From contig NZ_JACHLR010000005.1 in NCBI RefSeq assembly GCF_014204535.1, positions 202,649 through 266,648 on the forward strand: a DNA stretch of 64,000 nucleotides, in the 5' to 3' direction. Of the stretch, positions 51,254 to 60,278 are shown in pieces. The DNA comes from Novosphingobium chloroacetimidivorans (GTDB lineage Bacteria; Pseudomonadota; Alphaproteobacteria; Sphingomonadales; Sphingomonadaceae). The notes beneath the pieces were generated by a model. It saw nothing but the letters and a program-made list of their open reading frames with translations, did no database searches and had not been told where the DNA came from. Each line of letters starts with the position of its first letter. Within the stretch, counting starts at the first letter, position 1. A program made the translations under genes and the position numbers.

Positions 51254-52267
51254 TCATGCGATCTTGAGCACAAGCTTGCCGGTGTTGGCACCGGAGAACA
51301 GCCGCATGAACGCATCATAGGCGTTCTCAAGGCCTTCCTGCACATCCTCGTCCGCACGCAGCTTTCCTTGTGAGAGCCACTGCGCCATCTGCGCACCACC
51401 CTCGGCAAAGCGATGGGCGTAGTCGGCGATCAGGAAGCCGTGGATCGTCGCCCTGCGCGCCAGGATTTGCCACAAGTTGTGCAGCCCGTGCTTCTCGGTC
51501 GCGTTGTATTCGCTGATCAGGCCACACAGCACGATGCGGGCGTGGTGGGCGAGCGCGAACACTTCCGCCTCCAGCACCGCTCCGCCCACGTTCTCGAACA
51601 CGACGTTCACGCCATCCGGGGCCGCGGCATGGATCGCCGAGACCAGTTCTTCGTGCCCCTTGCCCTTGTAGTCGATCGCCGCGTCGAACCCGTAGTCCTC
51701 GATCAGGCGGCGGCACTTGTCGGGTCCGCCGGCGATGCCGACCACGCGGCAGCCCATGATCTTGCCGATCTGGCCGACGGCCGATCCGACCGCGCCTGCC
51801 GCGCCCGACACCAGCAGCGTCTCGCCAGGCTGCGGCTTGGCGACGTCCGCCAGTCCGAAGTAGGCCGTGAGGCCGACGGCTCCGAGCGCCGACAGGTAAT
51901 TGGAGGGAGAGGCCACCGCATCCACATCGATCGGCATGGTGAAGCCGCCGGGCACCGCCACGGAATAGTCCTCCAGCGCATTGAGCCCCATGACCCACTG
52001 TCCGGCTCTGAAGTCAGGGTTGTCCGACGCATGGACCACACCCACCGTCGTCGCGCGCACCGGATCGCCGAGCGGGATCGGCGGCATGTAGCTTTCCGCA
52101 TCGTCCATCCAGCCGCGCTGTGCAGGGTCGAGCGAGGCGAAGCGGTTGCGCACCACCAGCCCGCCGGGCGGAGGAGCCGGGATCGGCTGAGTGACGAGCG
52201 CGAAGTCCTCGCGAACAGGTTCACCCTGCGGCCTGCGTGCGAGCAGGAAGCGGCGGTTCTGGTCCAT
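51254..52267 (-). CDS. MDR family NADP-dependent oxidoreductase
   Basis: A 337-residue zinc-independent medium-chain reductase of the LTBR/PTGR/curcumin-reductase type. The cofactor site GAAGAVGSAVGQIGK is near residues 155-170. The start is ATG 52267 (MDQNRRF...) with a GGAG nearby. Such enzymes reduce alpha,beta-enones with NADPH. The divergent TonB receptor gene is 155 bp away with a compound inverted repeat between. Two other MDR proteins lie downstream. Confidence 0.88.
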   Translation of the reverse strand: MDQNRRFLLARRPQGEPVREDFALVTQPIPAPPPGGLVVRNRFASLDPAQRGWMDDAESYMPPIPLGDPVRATTVGVVHASDNPDFRAGQWVMGLNALEDYSVAVPGGFTMPIDVDAVASPSNYLSALGAVGLTAYFGLADVAKPQPGETLLVSGAAGAVGSAVGQIGKIMGCRVVGIAGGPDKCRRLIEDYGFDAAIDYKGKGHEELVSAIHAAAPDGVNVVFENVGGAVLEAEVFALAHHARIVLCGLISEYNATEKHGLHNLWQILARRATIHGFLIADYAHRFAEGGAQMAQWLSQGKLRADEDVQEGLENAYDAFMRLFSGANTGKLVLKIA

Positions 52268-52323
52268 GGCATCGATCTCCTGGGAAGTACGCACGTGATC
52301 GATGCTTCGCGCGTCACCCGCAC

Positions 52324-52367
52324 CTATGCAAATCGTCAGTTAGGGGCTGCGACGATCGGATGCATAG
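52324..52367. promoter_or_regulatory. Compound inverted repeat in the MDR/TonB promoter
   Basis: CTATGCA (52324-52330) pairs with TGCATAG (52361-52367), and inside it ATCGTC (52332-52337) pairs with GACGAT (52351-52356). The 44-bp element lies between the divergent MDR and TonB-receptor genes and may be an operator or a fold in the leader RNA. Confidence 0.4.
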
Positions 52368-52422
52368 TGATGATGAAGCGAAGGCGCCGAAGAATTCTGC
52401 GCCACGCCCGGGAGGAACACTG

Positions 52423-54699
52423 ATGGCATCCGCATACAACCGCGGAGCGTGGTCGGCCGCGCTCGTCAAGCTCGCGCTCACCACCAGCGCGCTCACCTGC
52501 ATCGCATCGCCTGCGATCGCACAGGACGCCCCTGCCGAGACCGCATCGGTCGACAGCAACGAGATCATCGTCTCGGCGCGCCGCCGCTCGGAAACGCTGC
52601 AGGACACGCCCGTCGCCATCACCGCGGTCAACGCGGCGATGATCGAGGACAAGGCGGCAATCAACATCGGCGACCTGATGGGCACCGCGCCCAACCTGAT
52701 CATCACCAACCAGGCGTCTGGCGCCGCCGCGGCCAACCTTTCCATCCGCGGCCTGACATATGCCGACGTCGAGAAATCGGCCGAGCCGACCGTCGGCGTG
52801 GTCGTCGACGGCGTGTTCATCGGCACCAGCACCGGCCAGTACTTCGACTTCTTCGACATCGAGCAGATCGAAGTCCTGCGCGGCCCGCAAGGCACGCTGT
52901 TCGGCCGCAACACCATCGGCGGCGTGATCAGCATCCGCCGCAGCCGGCCCACCGGCAAGCTCGGCGTCAAGGCCGAGGTCTCCTACGGCAAATTCGACAC
53001 GCTCGCCACCCGCGCAGTGGTCAACGTGCCGCTGGGCGACAGCCTCGCGCTGAAGGGCTTTTACTTCCACAACGAATCCGACGGGTGGTACCGCCAGGCC
53101 CAGGATGGCCGCCGCCGTGGCGGGTCGAACAACGAGAATTTCGGCCTGAGCCTGCTGGCCACGCCGACCGACACCTTCGAAGCGTTGCTGACCCTGGAAA
53201 AGCAGGTCCAGAAGTTCGATCCGGTGGTCTCGGTTCTCACCAATTCCAGCGAGTTGTTCTGCGGCCTTGCGCCGGCGGAGCAGTGCAACCGCAACAACAC
53301 CGACGATCTCTACACCGTCTTCGGAGAGCCGAACACCGGCCGCTACAGCGCGCCTGCCGCAACGCTCGAGATGAACCTGGACGTGGGCGATGTGAAGCTC
53401 ACCTCGGTGACCGGCTATCGCGAGTCCAAGGAAGCGCAGACGCAGGACTTCGACGGCAGCTCGACCGACCTGTACTATGTCTACCGCGGACAGAAGTACG
53501 ACCAGTTCAGCCAGGAGCTGCGTGCAGCCGGCAATCTGACGCCCAAGTTCGACTATGTCGTGGGCGCGTACTACTTCCGCTCTAACTACGAGCTGGACCA
53601 GTTCACCCGCGTCTTCGGCTTCAGCCCCGGCGTCGACCCGCGCGTGTTCGACCAGAACCCGCAGCACGTGGAGGGCAAGACCCGCTCGGTAGCCGTCTTC
53701 GGCGATTTCAACTGGGCCTTCGCGGACAAGTTCCGCCTCTCGTTCGGCGGCCGCTTCACGCGGGACAAGAAGGCGCTCAGCAATGCCTTTGGCGGCGTGC
53801 TGATCGGCCAGGGTTCGGACAGCTTCAAGAAGTTCACGCCCAAGATCGGCGTCGACTATCGCCCCAGCAACGACGTCATGCTCTACGCCTCCTGGTCGCG
53901 CGGTTACCGCTCGGGCGGCTTCAGCCCGCGTGCCGGCTCGGCCGCGAGCGCCAGCCGCGCCTATGGCCCCGAGACGGTCGACAGCTACGAAGTGGGCGGC
54001 AAGTTCGACCTGATGGACGGCATGCTCCAGGTCAATCTCGCCGGCTTCGTGTCCAAGTACAAGGACCTGCAGCAGAACAACAACATCTTCTGCTCGACGT
54101 GCGCCACCCAGAACGAGACGGTCACGTCGAATGTCGGCTCTGCCACGATCAAGGGCATCGAGGGTGACTTCACCCTCAAGCCGGCAGATGGTCTGGCGAT
54201 CACCGGCGCGGTCGGGTTCCTGAAATCCAAGTTCAAGGACTTCATCGTCGGCGGCATCTCTCCCGTCACCGGCGCGGTGATCCCGTTCGACTTCTCGAAC
54301 AACGACCTGATCTACAATCCGAAGATGACCGCATCGTTCGGCGCCAATTATACGGTGCCCACATCGTTCGGTGAAGTGGTGGGTAACGTGGGTTACCGTT
54401 ATATCGGCCGCTACGACCAGCAGATCTCGATCGGGGGCCTGACCGGCAATACCACCACCGGTCCCGCGATCGTCACCGGCAACGACCCGCGGGTGCGCAC
54501 CGACAAGCAGAACCTGCTCGATGCCAGCCTGACCACCCGGTTCAACCTCGGCAACACCGAAGCGCACCTGACCGCGTTCGGCCGCAACCTGCTCGACGAT
54601 CGCGGACCCACGCACGGCTTCACCGTCGGCGGTCTGTTCGCCTTCGGCAACGCACGCGAGCCGCGCAGCTACGGCCTGACGCTGGGCATCAAGTACTGA
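52423..54699 (+). CDS. TonB-dependent receptor
   Basis: A 758-residue outer-membrane receptor. The signal peptide ends near residue 33 (ASPAIA), the TonB box is EIIVSARRR (47-55), the plug extends to about residue 170 and the barrel ends in Tyr. The start, ATG 52423, follows GGAGGAA. It is the second full-length receptor in the window, and a remnant of a third lies near 59868. It is followed by a good terminator and an SDR gene. Uptake of the pathway substrate is inferred. Confidence 0.9.
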   Translation: MASAYNRGAWSAALVKLALTTSALTCIASPAIAQDAPAETASVDSNEIIVSARRRSETLQDTPVAITAVNAAMIEDKAAINIGDLMGTAPNLIITNQASGAAAANLSIRGLTYADVEKSAEPTVGVVVDGVFIGTSTGQYFDFFDIEQIEVLRGPQGTLFGRNTIGGVISIRRSRPTGKLGVKAEVSYGKFDTLATRAVVNVPLGDSLALKGFYFHNESDGWYRQAQDGRRRGGSNNENFGLSLLATPTDTFEALLTLEKQVQKFDPVVSVLTNSSELFCGLAPAEQCNRNNTDDLYTVFGEPNTGRYSAPAATLEMNLDVGDVKLTSVTGYRESKEAQTQDFDGSSTDLYYVYRGQKYDQFSQELRAAGNLTPKFDYVVGAYYFRSNYELDQFTRVFGFSPGVDPRVFDQNPQHVEGKTRSVAVFGDFNWAFADKFRLSFGGRFTRDKKALSNAFGGVLIGQGSDSFKKFTPKIGVDYRPSNDVMLYASWSRGYRSGGFSPRAGSAASASRAYGPETVDSYEVGGKFDLMDGMLQVNLAGFVSKYKDLQQNNNIFCSTCATQNETVTSNVGSATIKGIEGDFTLKPADGLAITGAVGFLKSKFKDFIVGGISPVTGAVIPFDFSNNDLIYNPKMTASFGANYTVPTSFGEVVGNVGYRYIGRYDQQISIGGLTGNTTTGPAIVTGNDPRVRTDKQNLLDASLTTRFNLGNTEAHLTAFGRNLLDDRGPTHGFTVGGLFAFGNAREPRSYGLTLGIKY

Positions 54700-54730
54700 C
54701 GCATCCGGGAAAACCCTGGGTGCCTTCGGA

Positions 54731-54775
54731 AGTGCGTGCAGGTTTTCCCCAGCCTGCACGCACTCTCATTTTTTC
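54731..54775 (+). terminator. Intrinsic terminator after the TonB receptor gene
   Basis: AGTGCGTGCAGG (54731-54742) and CCTGCACGCACT (54753-54764) are perfect 12-bp arms with a 10-base loop; TTTTTT follows at 54769-54774. This is the clearest intrinsic terminator of the window. Confidence 0.88.
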
Positions 54776-54792
54776 GACGGGAAGGACTATCG

Positions 54793-55560
54793 ATGACGGG
54801 TCGGCTTGAAGGCAAGATCGCGCTGGTGACCGGCGCAGGCGGACTGCGCGGCCTGGGTGCGGCGACGGCGCAGCGTTTCGCGCAGGAAGGTGCGTTCGTC
54901 TACGTGACAGACCTCGACAGGGCCGGCGCGGGCGAAGTGGCCGCCGCGATCGAACAGGCAGGTGGCCAGGCCCAGGCCTTGGCACAGGACGTCACCAGCG
55001 AAAGCTCATGGGACGAAATTTTCGCCACGATCGAACGAGGCCACGGCCGCCTCGACGTGCTGGTGAACAACGCCGGCATCGCCATCCTCAAGCCCCTGCC
55101 CGAACTTACCGCAGCCGATTGGGAGCGGCAAAACAAGGTCAACCTGGATAGCGTGTTCTTCGGCACGCAGCGGGCCGTCGCGCTGATGCGCAATGTGGGC
55201 CAGGGCGGCTCGATCGTGAACCTCTCCTCGATCGCCGGCATCGTAGGCGTGACGATGTGCGGCGCGTACGCGGCGGCCAAGGGCGGCGTGCGGCTGTTCT
55301 CCAAGGTCGTGGCGATGGAATGCGCGGCCGACAACATCCGCTGCAATTCGGTGCATCCCGGCATGATCGAGACCGCGATGCAGGACGTGGCCCGCAGGGA
55401 CAATCCCGAGGGCTTCAAGCAGATCGTCTCGGCTATCCCTATGCAGCGCATGGGCAGCCCGCTCGACATCGCCAACATGAACCTGTTCCTGGCGAGCGAC
55501 GAGTCCGGCTATATCACGGGCTGCGAGTTCGTGGTCGACGGCGGCTCCACCGCGATGTGA
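54793..55560 (+). CDS. SDR family oxidoreductase
   Basis: A 255-residue SDR. The cofactor motif TGAGGLRGLG is at 13-22, NNAG at 92-95 and Y159/K163 in YAAAK are all present; ITGCEFVVDGG closes it. D40 suggests NAD(H). It starts at ATG 54793 after GGGAAGG. A terminator separates it from the TonB receptor, so it has its own promoter. The substrate is unknown. Confidence 0.87.
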   Translation: MTGRLEGKIALVTGAGGLRGLGAATAQRFAQEGAFVYVTDLDRAGAGEVAAAIEQAGGQAQALAQDVTSESSWDEIFATIERGHGRLDVLVNNAGIAILKPLPELTAADWERQNKVNLDSVFFGTQRAVALMRNVGQGGSIVNLSSIAGIVGVTMCGAYAAAKGGVRLFSKVVAMECAADNIRCNSVHPGMIETAMQDVARRDNPEGFKQIVSAIPMQRMGSPLDIANMNLFLASDESGYITGCEFVVDGGSTAM

Positions 55561-55609
55561 GGGCCACTGGGCGGGCCCGCTCGGACTCGCCCGGGAGTTG
55601 CCCGCAATC

Positions 55610-56047
55610 TTAGTCCCTTGCAGCCTGCTGCCGGTGCAGCTTGCGGAACGTGCGGCTCTTGAACAGCCAGCGGCCATCCTGCTTCACGCAGGTATCCTCG
55701 TACACACCACGATCGCGTACCGTCATCTTGCCCTGATCGTAGACCTCGGAGGTGTAGCTGCGCATGGTCGCGTGATCGCCCTGCACTTCGATAGACCCCG
55801 GCCAGGCCTCGAACATGATGCCGGGGTAATGCTTCATCGCTTCGACCCACATTGCAACGATGGCCGCCTTGCCACGCGTAGTCCCGATCTCGGGATAGTC
55901 GGGCAAGGCCCAATCGGCATCCTCGGCGAACGTCGCGCCCAACGCGTCTGCATCGTTGCGCGTCACGGCATCGGCGTAAGCCTCGAGCAGCTCTCGAATG
56001 GCTAGGCGATCCTCAAAGGGTCCGGTAAAGGGCATCCACGTCTCCAT
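55610..56047 (-). CDS. NTF2/SnoaL-like protein
   Basis: A 145-residue NTF2-fold protein (SnoaL/ketosteroid-isomerase-like), with a helical start IRELLEAYADAVTRND and a cone-shaped sheet ending in GRWLFKSRTF. The fold includes isomerases, dehydratases and beta subunits of ring-hydroxylating oxygenases. It lies 23 bp after the Rieske ferredoxin gene, so it may be an oxygenase small subunit or an isomerase for the product. The start, ATG 56047, has a weak ribosome site. Function unassigned. Confidence 0.78.
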   Translation of the reverse strand: METWMPFTGPFEDRLAIRELLEAYADAVTRNDADALGATFAEDADWALPDYPEIGTTRGKAAIVAMWVEAMKHYPGIMFEAWPGSIEVQGDHATMRSYTSEVYDQGKMTVRDRGVYEDTCVKQDGRWLFKSRTFRKLHRQQAARD

Positions 56048-56070
56048 CGTTGTTCTATCAAGTCGGTGCG

Positions 56071-56421
56071 TCAGCTCGCGATCGGTCGCTCCTGCGGCCC
56101 TGGCGGGGTCGCCGGCACGGCCACCTCGATCGACCCGCCTTCGCTGCGCACTGCGAAGCGCCGCAGATCGGCATAGGCGCCGCCGACACAGCGGCCGGTC
56201 GCGACTTCGAAGCGGGCACCGTGCAGCGGGCACATGATCGCCCCGCGCCGCACCCGCCCTGGCGAAAGCATCGCCGCCTGGTGCGTGCAACGATCGTTGA
56301 GCGCGTGAAAGCCATCCTCGGTGCGCACGATCAGCACGCTCCAGCCGCCCAGCTCTATCGCAAGCTTGCCCTCTGCCGGGAAGTCGCTCTCGGGAACGAC
56401 GGTATGCCAGACTTCGCTCAT
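56071..56421 (-). CDS. Rieske-type 2Fe-2S ferredoxin
   Basis: A 116-residue Rieske ferredoxin. The cluster ligands are C45/H47 (RCTHQ) and C64/H67 (CPLHG). Its size matches the ferredoxin component that feeds electrons to Rieske oxygenases. No ferredoxin reductase gene is in the window. It is the second gene of an MDR-ferredoxin-NTF2 unit (4-bp gap to the MDR gene). It is the only visible electron carrier for the three oxygenases here. Confidence 0.9.
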   Translation of the reverse strand: MSEVWHTVVPESDFPAEGKLAIELGGWSVLIVRTEDGFHALNDRCTHQAAMLSPGRVRRGAIMCPLHGARFEVATGRCVGGAYADLRRFAVRSEGGSIEVAVPATPPGPQERPIAS

Positions 56422-56425
56422 AGCC

Positions 56426-57433
56426 TCAGATCCGCACCAAGGTCTTGCCGATCGTCCGGCCCGACATGAGGTCGACGAAGGCTTGCGGCAGCGTCTCGAA
56501 CCCGTCTCGCAAGTTCGCCAGCGGGCGCAGCTTGCCTTCCGCGACCCACGCGTCGAGCTCGGCTTGTGCCTGCGCGAGCACCTCGGGATGGTCGAAGGTG
56601 ATGAACCCCTGCATCTTGATACGGTTCACCACGAGCTGCCAGAGCGTCTTGACGCCGAAGGGGTGGTCGGCGTCGTTGTATTGCCCGATCATGCCGCACA
56701 CCGCCACGCGCCCGTGCAGGCGCATCAACGGCAGCACGGACTCCAGCGTCTCGCCGCCGACGTTGTCGAAGAACACGTCAACGCCCTCGGGTGCGGCCTT
56801 GGCGATCTCGGCGGCGATGTCCGGCGTCGCGCGATAGTCGATCGCCGCATCGAAGCCGAGATCGCTGATCACCTGCGCCTTCTCGGCAGATCCGACCAGG
56901 CCGACGACCTTGCAGCCCTTCGCCTTCGCGATCTGGCCCACCGTGGAGCCGGTCGCGCCCGCCGCCGCGCTGACGACGATCGTCTCGCCCGGCTTCGCTT
57001 CGCCGATGGTGAACAGCCCGACCCAGGCGGTGAGCCCGACCGGACCCAGTGCGCCCATGTAGTGATGCAAGTCGGTGCCCGGCTCAGGTCGGACTTTCTC
57101 GATCCCCCAGCTCTCCGCCGAAAGCACATAGTGATCGGACCAGGTGGCGAAAGCGCGCACGAGCGTGCCCTCGGGATAGTCCGGATTGCGCGAGGCGATC
57201 ACCTCTCCCAGCGACATGCCCTTGATCGGGGCATCGATCGCGACGGGTTCGATGTAGCTCGGCCTATCGTCGAGGAAGCCGCGAATCGCCGGATCGACAG
57301 ATCCCACCCGCATCCTGACCAGCAGCTCGCCCTCGCCAAGCTCCGGCATGGCAGTCTCCACCAGCCTGAAATCCTCCACGGCGGGTATGCCCACCGGCCG
57401 CCGTGCCAACACGATCTGTCTTACCTGTCCCAT
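56426..57433 (-). CDS. MDR family NADP-dependent oxidoreductase
   Basis: A 335-residue medium-chain enone reductase-type protein. The cofactor site GATGSTVGQIAKAKG is near 150-165, and VFFDNVGGETLE is a family segment. The start, ATG 57433, was chosen over an upstream ATG. It is followed by the Rieske ferredoxin gene at 4 bp. This paralogue is distinct from those at 51254 and 60279. It probably reduces a C=C bond conjugated to a carbonyl. Confidence 0.87.
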   Translation of the reverse strand: MGQVRQIVLARRPVGIPAVEDFRLVETAMPELGEGELLVRMRVGSVDPAIRGFLDDRPSYIEPVAIDAPIKGMSLGEVIASRNPDYPEGTLVRAFATWSDHYVLSAESWGIEKVRPEPGTDLHHYMGALGPVGLTAWVGLFTIGEAKPGETIVVSAAAGATGSTVGQIAKAKGCKVVGLVGSAEKAQVISDLGFDAAIDYRATPDIAAEIAKAAPEGVDVFFDNVGGETLESVLPLMRLHGRVAVCGMIGQYNDADHPFGVKTLWQLVVNRIKMQGFITFDHPEVLAQAQAELDAWVAEGKLRPLANLRDGFETLPQAFVDLMSGRTIGKTLVRI

Positions 57434-57538
57434 GCTCCGGAACTTAGGCAAGCGCATGGAGCCGATATGCTGGCCGAAACGCTAGGTTCCCGCGCGCGGC
57501 ACCTGCGTCAGACAGGCGATGGGACGAGGAGACGCACG

Positions 57539-57949
57539 ATGACCATGACGCCTGATGAGATGATCGCCTTCGTCGACCGGATGTACGAGGCCACGGGTGC
57601 GGGCGATTGGGCAGCGGCATCGCAGATGGTCACCGACGACTTCTTCGTGACCGAGGCCGCCGATCTGCCGATGGCTGGCACCTACCGCGGCATGGACGGT
57701 TTCCGCGATCTCTTCGTCAAGGTGATGGGCCTGTGCGATGTCGCGGGCCTCGAGCGCATCGAGACCACGGCGGGCAAGGATCACGCCGTCACCATCCTGT
57801 CGTTCCGCTTCGCCGATCCGGCACTCGCGCCCGCAGAGCTGTGCGAGATGTTCCGCTTCCGCGACGGCAAGTGCTGCGAGATCAAACCGTTCTATTATGA
57901 CGCGGCGCCGTTCTGGGCGGCGGTCAGAGCCAAGGCAGCCGTGGCCTGA
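57539..57949 (+). CDS. NTF2-like protein
   Basis: A 136-residue NTF2-fold protein (MIAFVDRMYEATGAGDWAAA at the start). The fold is shared with SnoaL-like cyclases and isomerases. The start is ATG 57539, after GAGGAGACG. It lies 134 bp upstream of the TPP enzyme and is divergent from the MDR gene. No activity can be assigned. Confidence 0.78.
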   Translation: MTMTPDEMIAFVDRMYEATGAGDWAAASQMVTDDFFVTEAADLPMAGTYRGMDGFRDLFVKVMGLCDVAGLERIETTAGKDHAVTILSFRFADPALAPAELCEMFRFRDGKCCEIKPFYYDAAPFWAAVRAKAAVA

Positions 57950-58082
57950 GCATCGTCGCATCGGTTTAATCCGTCACGCAGCACGTGCGATATCGCGACA
58001 GGCATTTGCACGCCACTATGAACGCAGTACGAGACTGATCGCGGCCATGTGGCTGGCTGAGAAACCTGGGGGTTGAGGAATC

Positions 58083-59756
58083 ATGGCTGAGGGCGACAAG
58101 CGCAAGGCATCGGACGTCTTTATAGAGTGCCTGGAGCAAGAGGGCGTCGAGTACGTCTTCGGCGTTCCGGGCGAGGAAAACCTCGATTTTCTGGACTCGC
58201 TGTCGCGTTCCAAGCAGATCAAGCTGATCCTCAACCGGCACGAGCAGGCCGCAGGCTTCATGGCCGCAACTTACGGCAGGCTCACCGGCAAGGTCGGCGT
58301 CTGCCTTTCGACCTTGGGCCCGGGTGCGACCAACTTCGTCACGGCCGCTGCCTATGCCACTTTGGGTGGCATGCCGATGCTGATGATCACCGGACAGAAG
58401 CCGATCAAGAAGTCCAAGCAGGGTCGCTTCCAGATCCTCGACGTGGTCTCGATGATGCAGCCGATCACCAAGTACGCGCACCAGATCGCCTCGTCGGACA
58501 ACATCCCCAGCCGCGTGCGCGAAGCCTTCCGCATCGCCGAGGAGGAGAAGCCGGGCGCCACTCACATTGAACTGCCCGAGGACATCGCCGACGAGCATAC
58601 TGCCTCTGCAGCGGTTCCACGCTCGATCGTGCGCCGGCCGACCGCGGACGTGAAGTCGATCGCGCAGGCGGTCGAGGCGCTGCAGAGCGCCAAGCGCCCC
58701 CTGCTGGTCATCGGAGCCGGCGCGAACCGCAAGATGACCAGCAAGATGCTGGGCGAGTTCGTCGAGAAGACCTGCATCCCCTTCCTCACCACCCAGTTGG
58801 GCAAGGGCGTGATCGACGAGCGTCATCCCCGCTTCCTTGGTTGCGCGGCGTTGTCGGCGGGTGACTTCGTGCACCGCGCGATCGAGGATGCCGACTGCAT
58901 CGTCAACATCGGCCACGACGTGATCGAGAAGCCGCCGTTCTTCATGCACAACGACCGCAGCCGCGGTGCCCGCACGGTGATCCACGTCTCCACCAAGACG
59001 GCCGAAGTCGACCCAGTCTATTTCCCGCACATCGAGGTGATCGGCGACATCGCCAATGCCATCTGGCAGATCAAGGAAGCGATCACGCCCTCGCCGAAGT
59101 GGAACTTCGATGCGATGCTCCGCTATCGCCAGGCCGAAGTGGAGCATACCGCGCGGCTTGCGGACGATGCGCGTTTCCCCATCTTCCCGCCCTACGCCGT
59201 GCGCCAGGTGCGCGACGCCCTGCCCGACGACGCCATCGTCTGCCTCGACAACGGCATCTACAAGATCTGGTTCGCGCGCGGCTACAACGCGCGTCGGCCC
59301 AACACCGTGCTGCTGGACAACGCGCTGGCGACGATGGGCGCTGGCCTGCCCTCTGCCATGGCCAGCGCCATGGTCTATCCCGATCGCAAGATCGTGGCGG
59401 TATGCGGCGATGGCGGGTTCATGATGAACAGCCAGGAACTGGAGACCGCCGTTCGGCTCGGCCTCAACCTGACCGTGCTGATCCTGAACGACAACGGCTA
59501 CGGCATGATCCGCTGGAAGCAGGCCAACATGGGCTTCGAGGACTTCGGCCTCACCTACGGCAATCCCGACTTCGTCAAGTATGCCGAAAGCTACGGCGCG
59601 GTTGGGCATAGGGTGGAGAGCGCCGCGCATCTGGGCGAACTGCTCGCGCACTGTCGCGACACGCCGGGCGTTCACTTGATCGACTGTCCGGTGGACTACT
59701 CCGAGAACGACCGCATCCTGAACTCCGAGATCAAGACTCTGGCCAGCCAACTCTGA
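58083..59756 (+). CDS. TPP-dependent acetolactate-synthase-like enzyme
   Basis: A 557-residue thiamine-diphosphate enzyme resembling acetolactate synthase large chains. The activating E54 (NRHEQAAG) is in place, and the TPP/Mg motif starts at G442-D443-G444 with Asn about 27 residues on. No regulatory small subunit follows, so it is a catabolic type that may act on 2-oxoacids or acyloins. It ends at a strong terminator. Alternative: a benzoylformate-decarboxylase-type or oxalyl-CoA-type member. Confidence 0.87.
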   Translation: MAEGDKRKASDVFIECLEQEGVEYVFGVPGEENLDFLDSLSRSKQIKLILNRHEQAAGFMAATYGRLTGKVGVCLSTLGPGATNFVTAAAYATLGGMPMLMITGQKPIKKSKQGRFQILDVVSMMQPITKYAHQIASSDNIPSRVREAFRIAEEEKPGATHIELPEDIADEHTASAAVPRSIVRRPTADVKSIAQAVEALQSAKRPLLVIGAGANRKMTSKMLGEFVEKTCIPFLTTQLGKGVIDERHPRFLGCAALSAGDFVHRAIEDADCIVNIGHDVIEKPPFFMHNDRSRGARTVIHVSTKTAEVDPVYFPHIEVIGDIANAIWQIKEAITPSPKWNFDAMLRYRQAEVEHTARLADDARFPIFPPYAVRQVRDALPDDAIVCLDNGIYKIWFARGYNARRPNTVLLDNALATMGAGLPSAMASAMVYPDRKIVAVCGDGGFMMNSQELETAVRLGLNLTVLILNDNGYGMIRWKQANMGFEDFGLTYGNPDFVKYAESYGAVGHRVESAAHLGELLAHCRDTPGVHLIDCPVDYSENDRILNSEIKTLASQL

Positions 59757-59798
59757 AGGCCGGGAGCAGAACCGGCAGCAGCAGCCTGGCGAAGACGT

Positions 59799-59837
59799 CG
59801 AAAACCCGAGCCGACATCAAGTCGACCCGGGTTTTCG
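59799..59837 (+). terminator. Terminator-like hairpin after the TPP enzyme
   Basis: CGAAAACCCG (59799-59808) and CGGGTTTTCG (59828-59837) are perfect arms, with a nested CGAC/GTCG repeat in the loop (59812-59815, 59821-59824). The arm itself supplies a TTTT stretch. It separates the TPP gene from the decayed receptor. Confidence 0.75.
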
Positions 59838-59867
59838 TGTTCGTTTCTCCGGGGCGTCGGAGCCCGA

Positions 59868-60155
59868 TCAGAAGCCGGTGGAAACCTGTAGCACCACGGT
59901 GCGTGGCAGCGTGGCGAAGCCGAGCTGATCGGCGTGCACGCGGTCTGGTCGGCGGTCATCACGCTCAGGCCGTCGGGCGGGTTCTGCGGACCAAAGATCG
60001 AAGTGACCGCAACGTTGTTGTAGGGCTGCCTGAAGAAGCTGTCCTTCGTCTCGTGCGTGTAGCGCACGCCGCCGGCCAGCTCGAGCGTCTCTACACAGCC
60101 GCAAGCCCAGCGGTTGTTATTCCACTGGTAGTTGGTGACAGATGTGATCGTGACG
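59868..60155 (-). pseudogene. Decayed TonB-dependent receptor fragment
   Basis: Reading the minus strand from about 60155, the sequence gives a barrel-like TNYQWNNN segment followed by LELAGGVRYTHETKDSFFRQ, then changes frame and finishes LPRTVVLQVSTGF and a stop at 59868-59870. A terminal phenylalanine and the G.RYTHE strand are typical of TonB receptor barrels, but the pieces are in two frames, most of the protein is missing and no start is present. The region around it (59757-60278) has no other gene. Confidence 0.7.
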
Positions 60156-60278
60156 CTCTATCGCCGCCTATGCGGGATGACTTGAGCCGCAGCGCACTTG
60201 CGTCACCTAGCCAAGGCATCAGGTTGCTCGATACCGGCTTGTCGTCGATCCAGAAGGCCCCGAACGGAGCGGCCTACC

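Noticed and set aside
52336..54759. Very long minus-strand open frame opposite the TonB receptor
   Set aside because: The plus strand has a signal peptide, plug, barrel and ribosome site; the opposite frame is low-complexity and lacks any of these.
57966..59750. Minus-strand open frame opposite the TPP enzyme
   Set aside because: The TPP enzyme has E54 and the GDG motif; the opposite frame is an antisense shadow.
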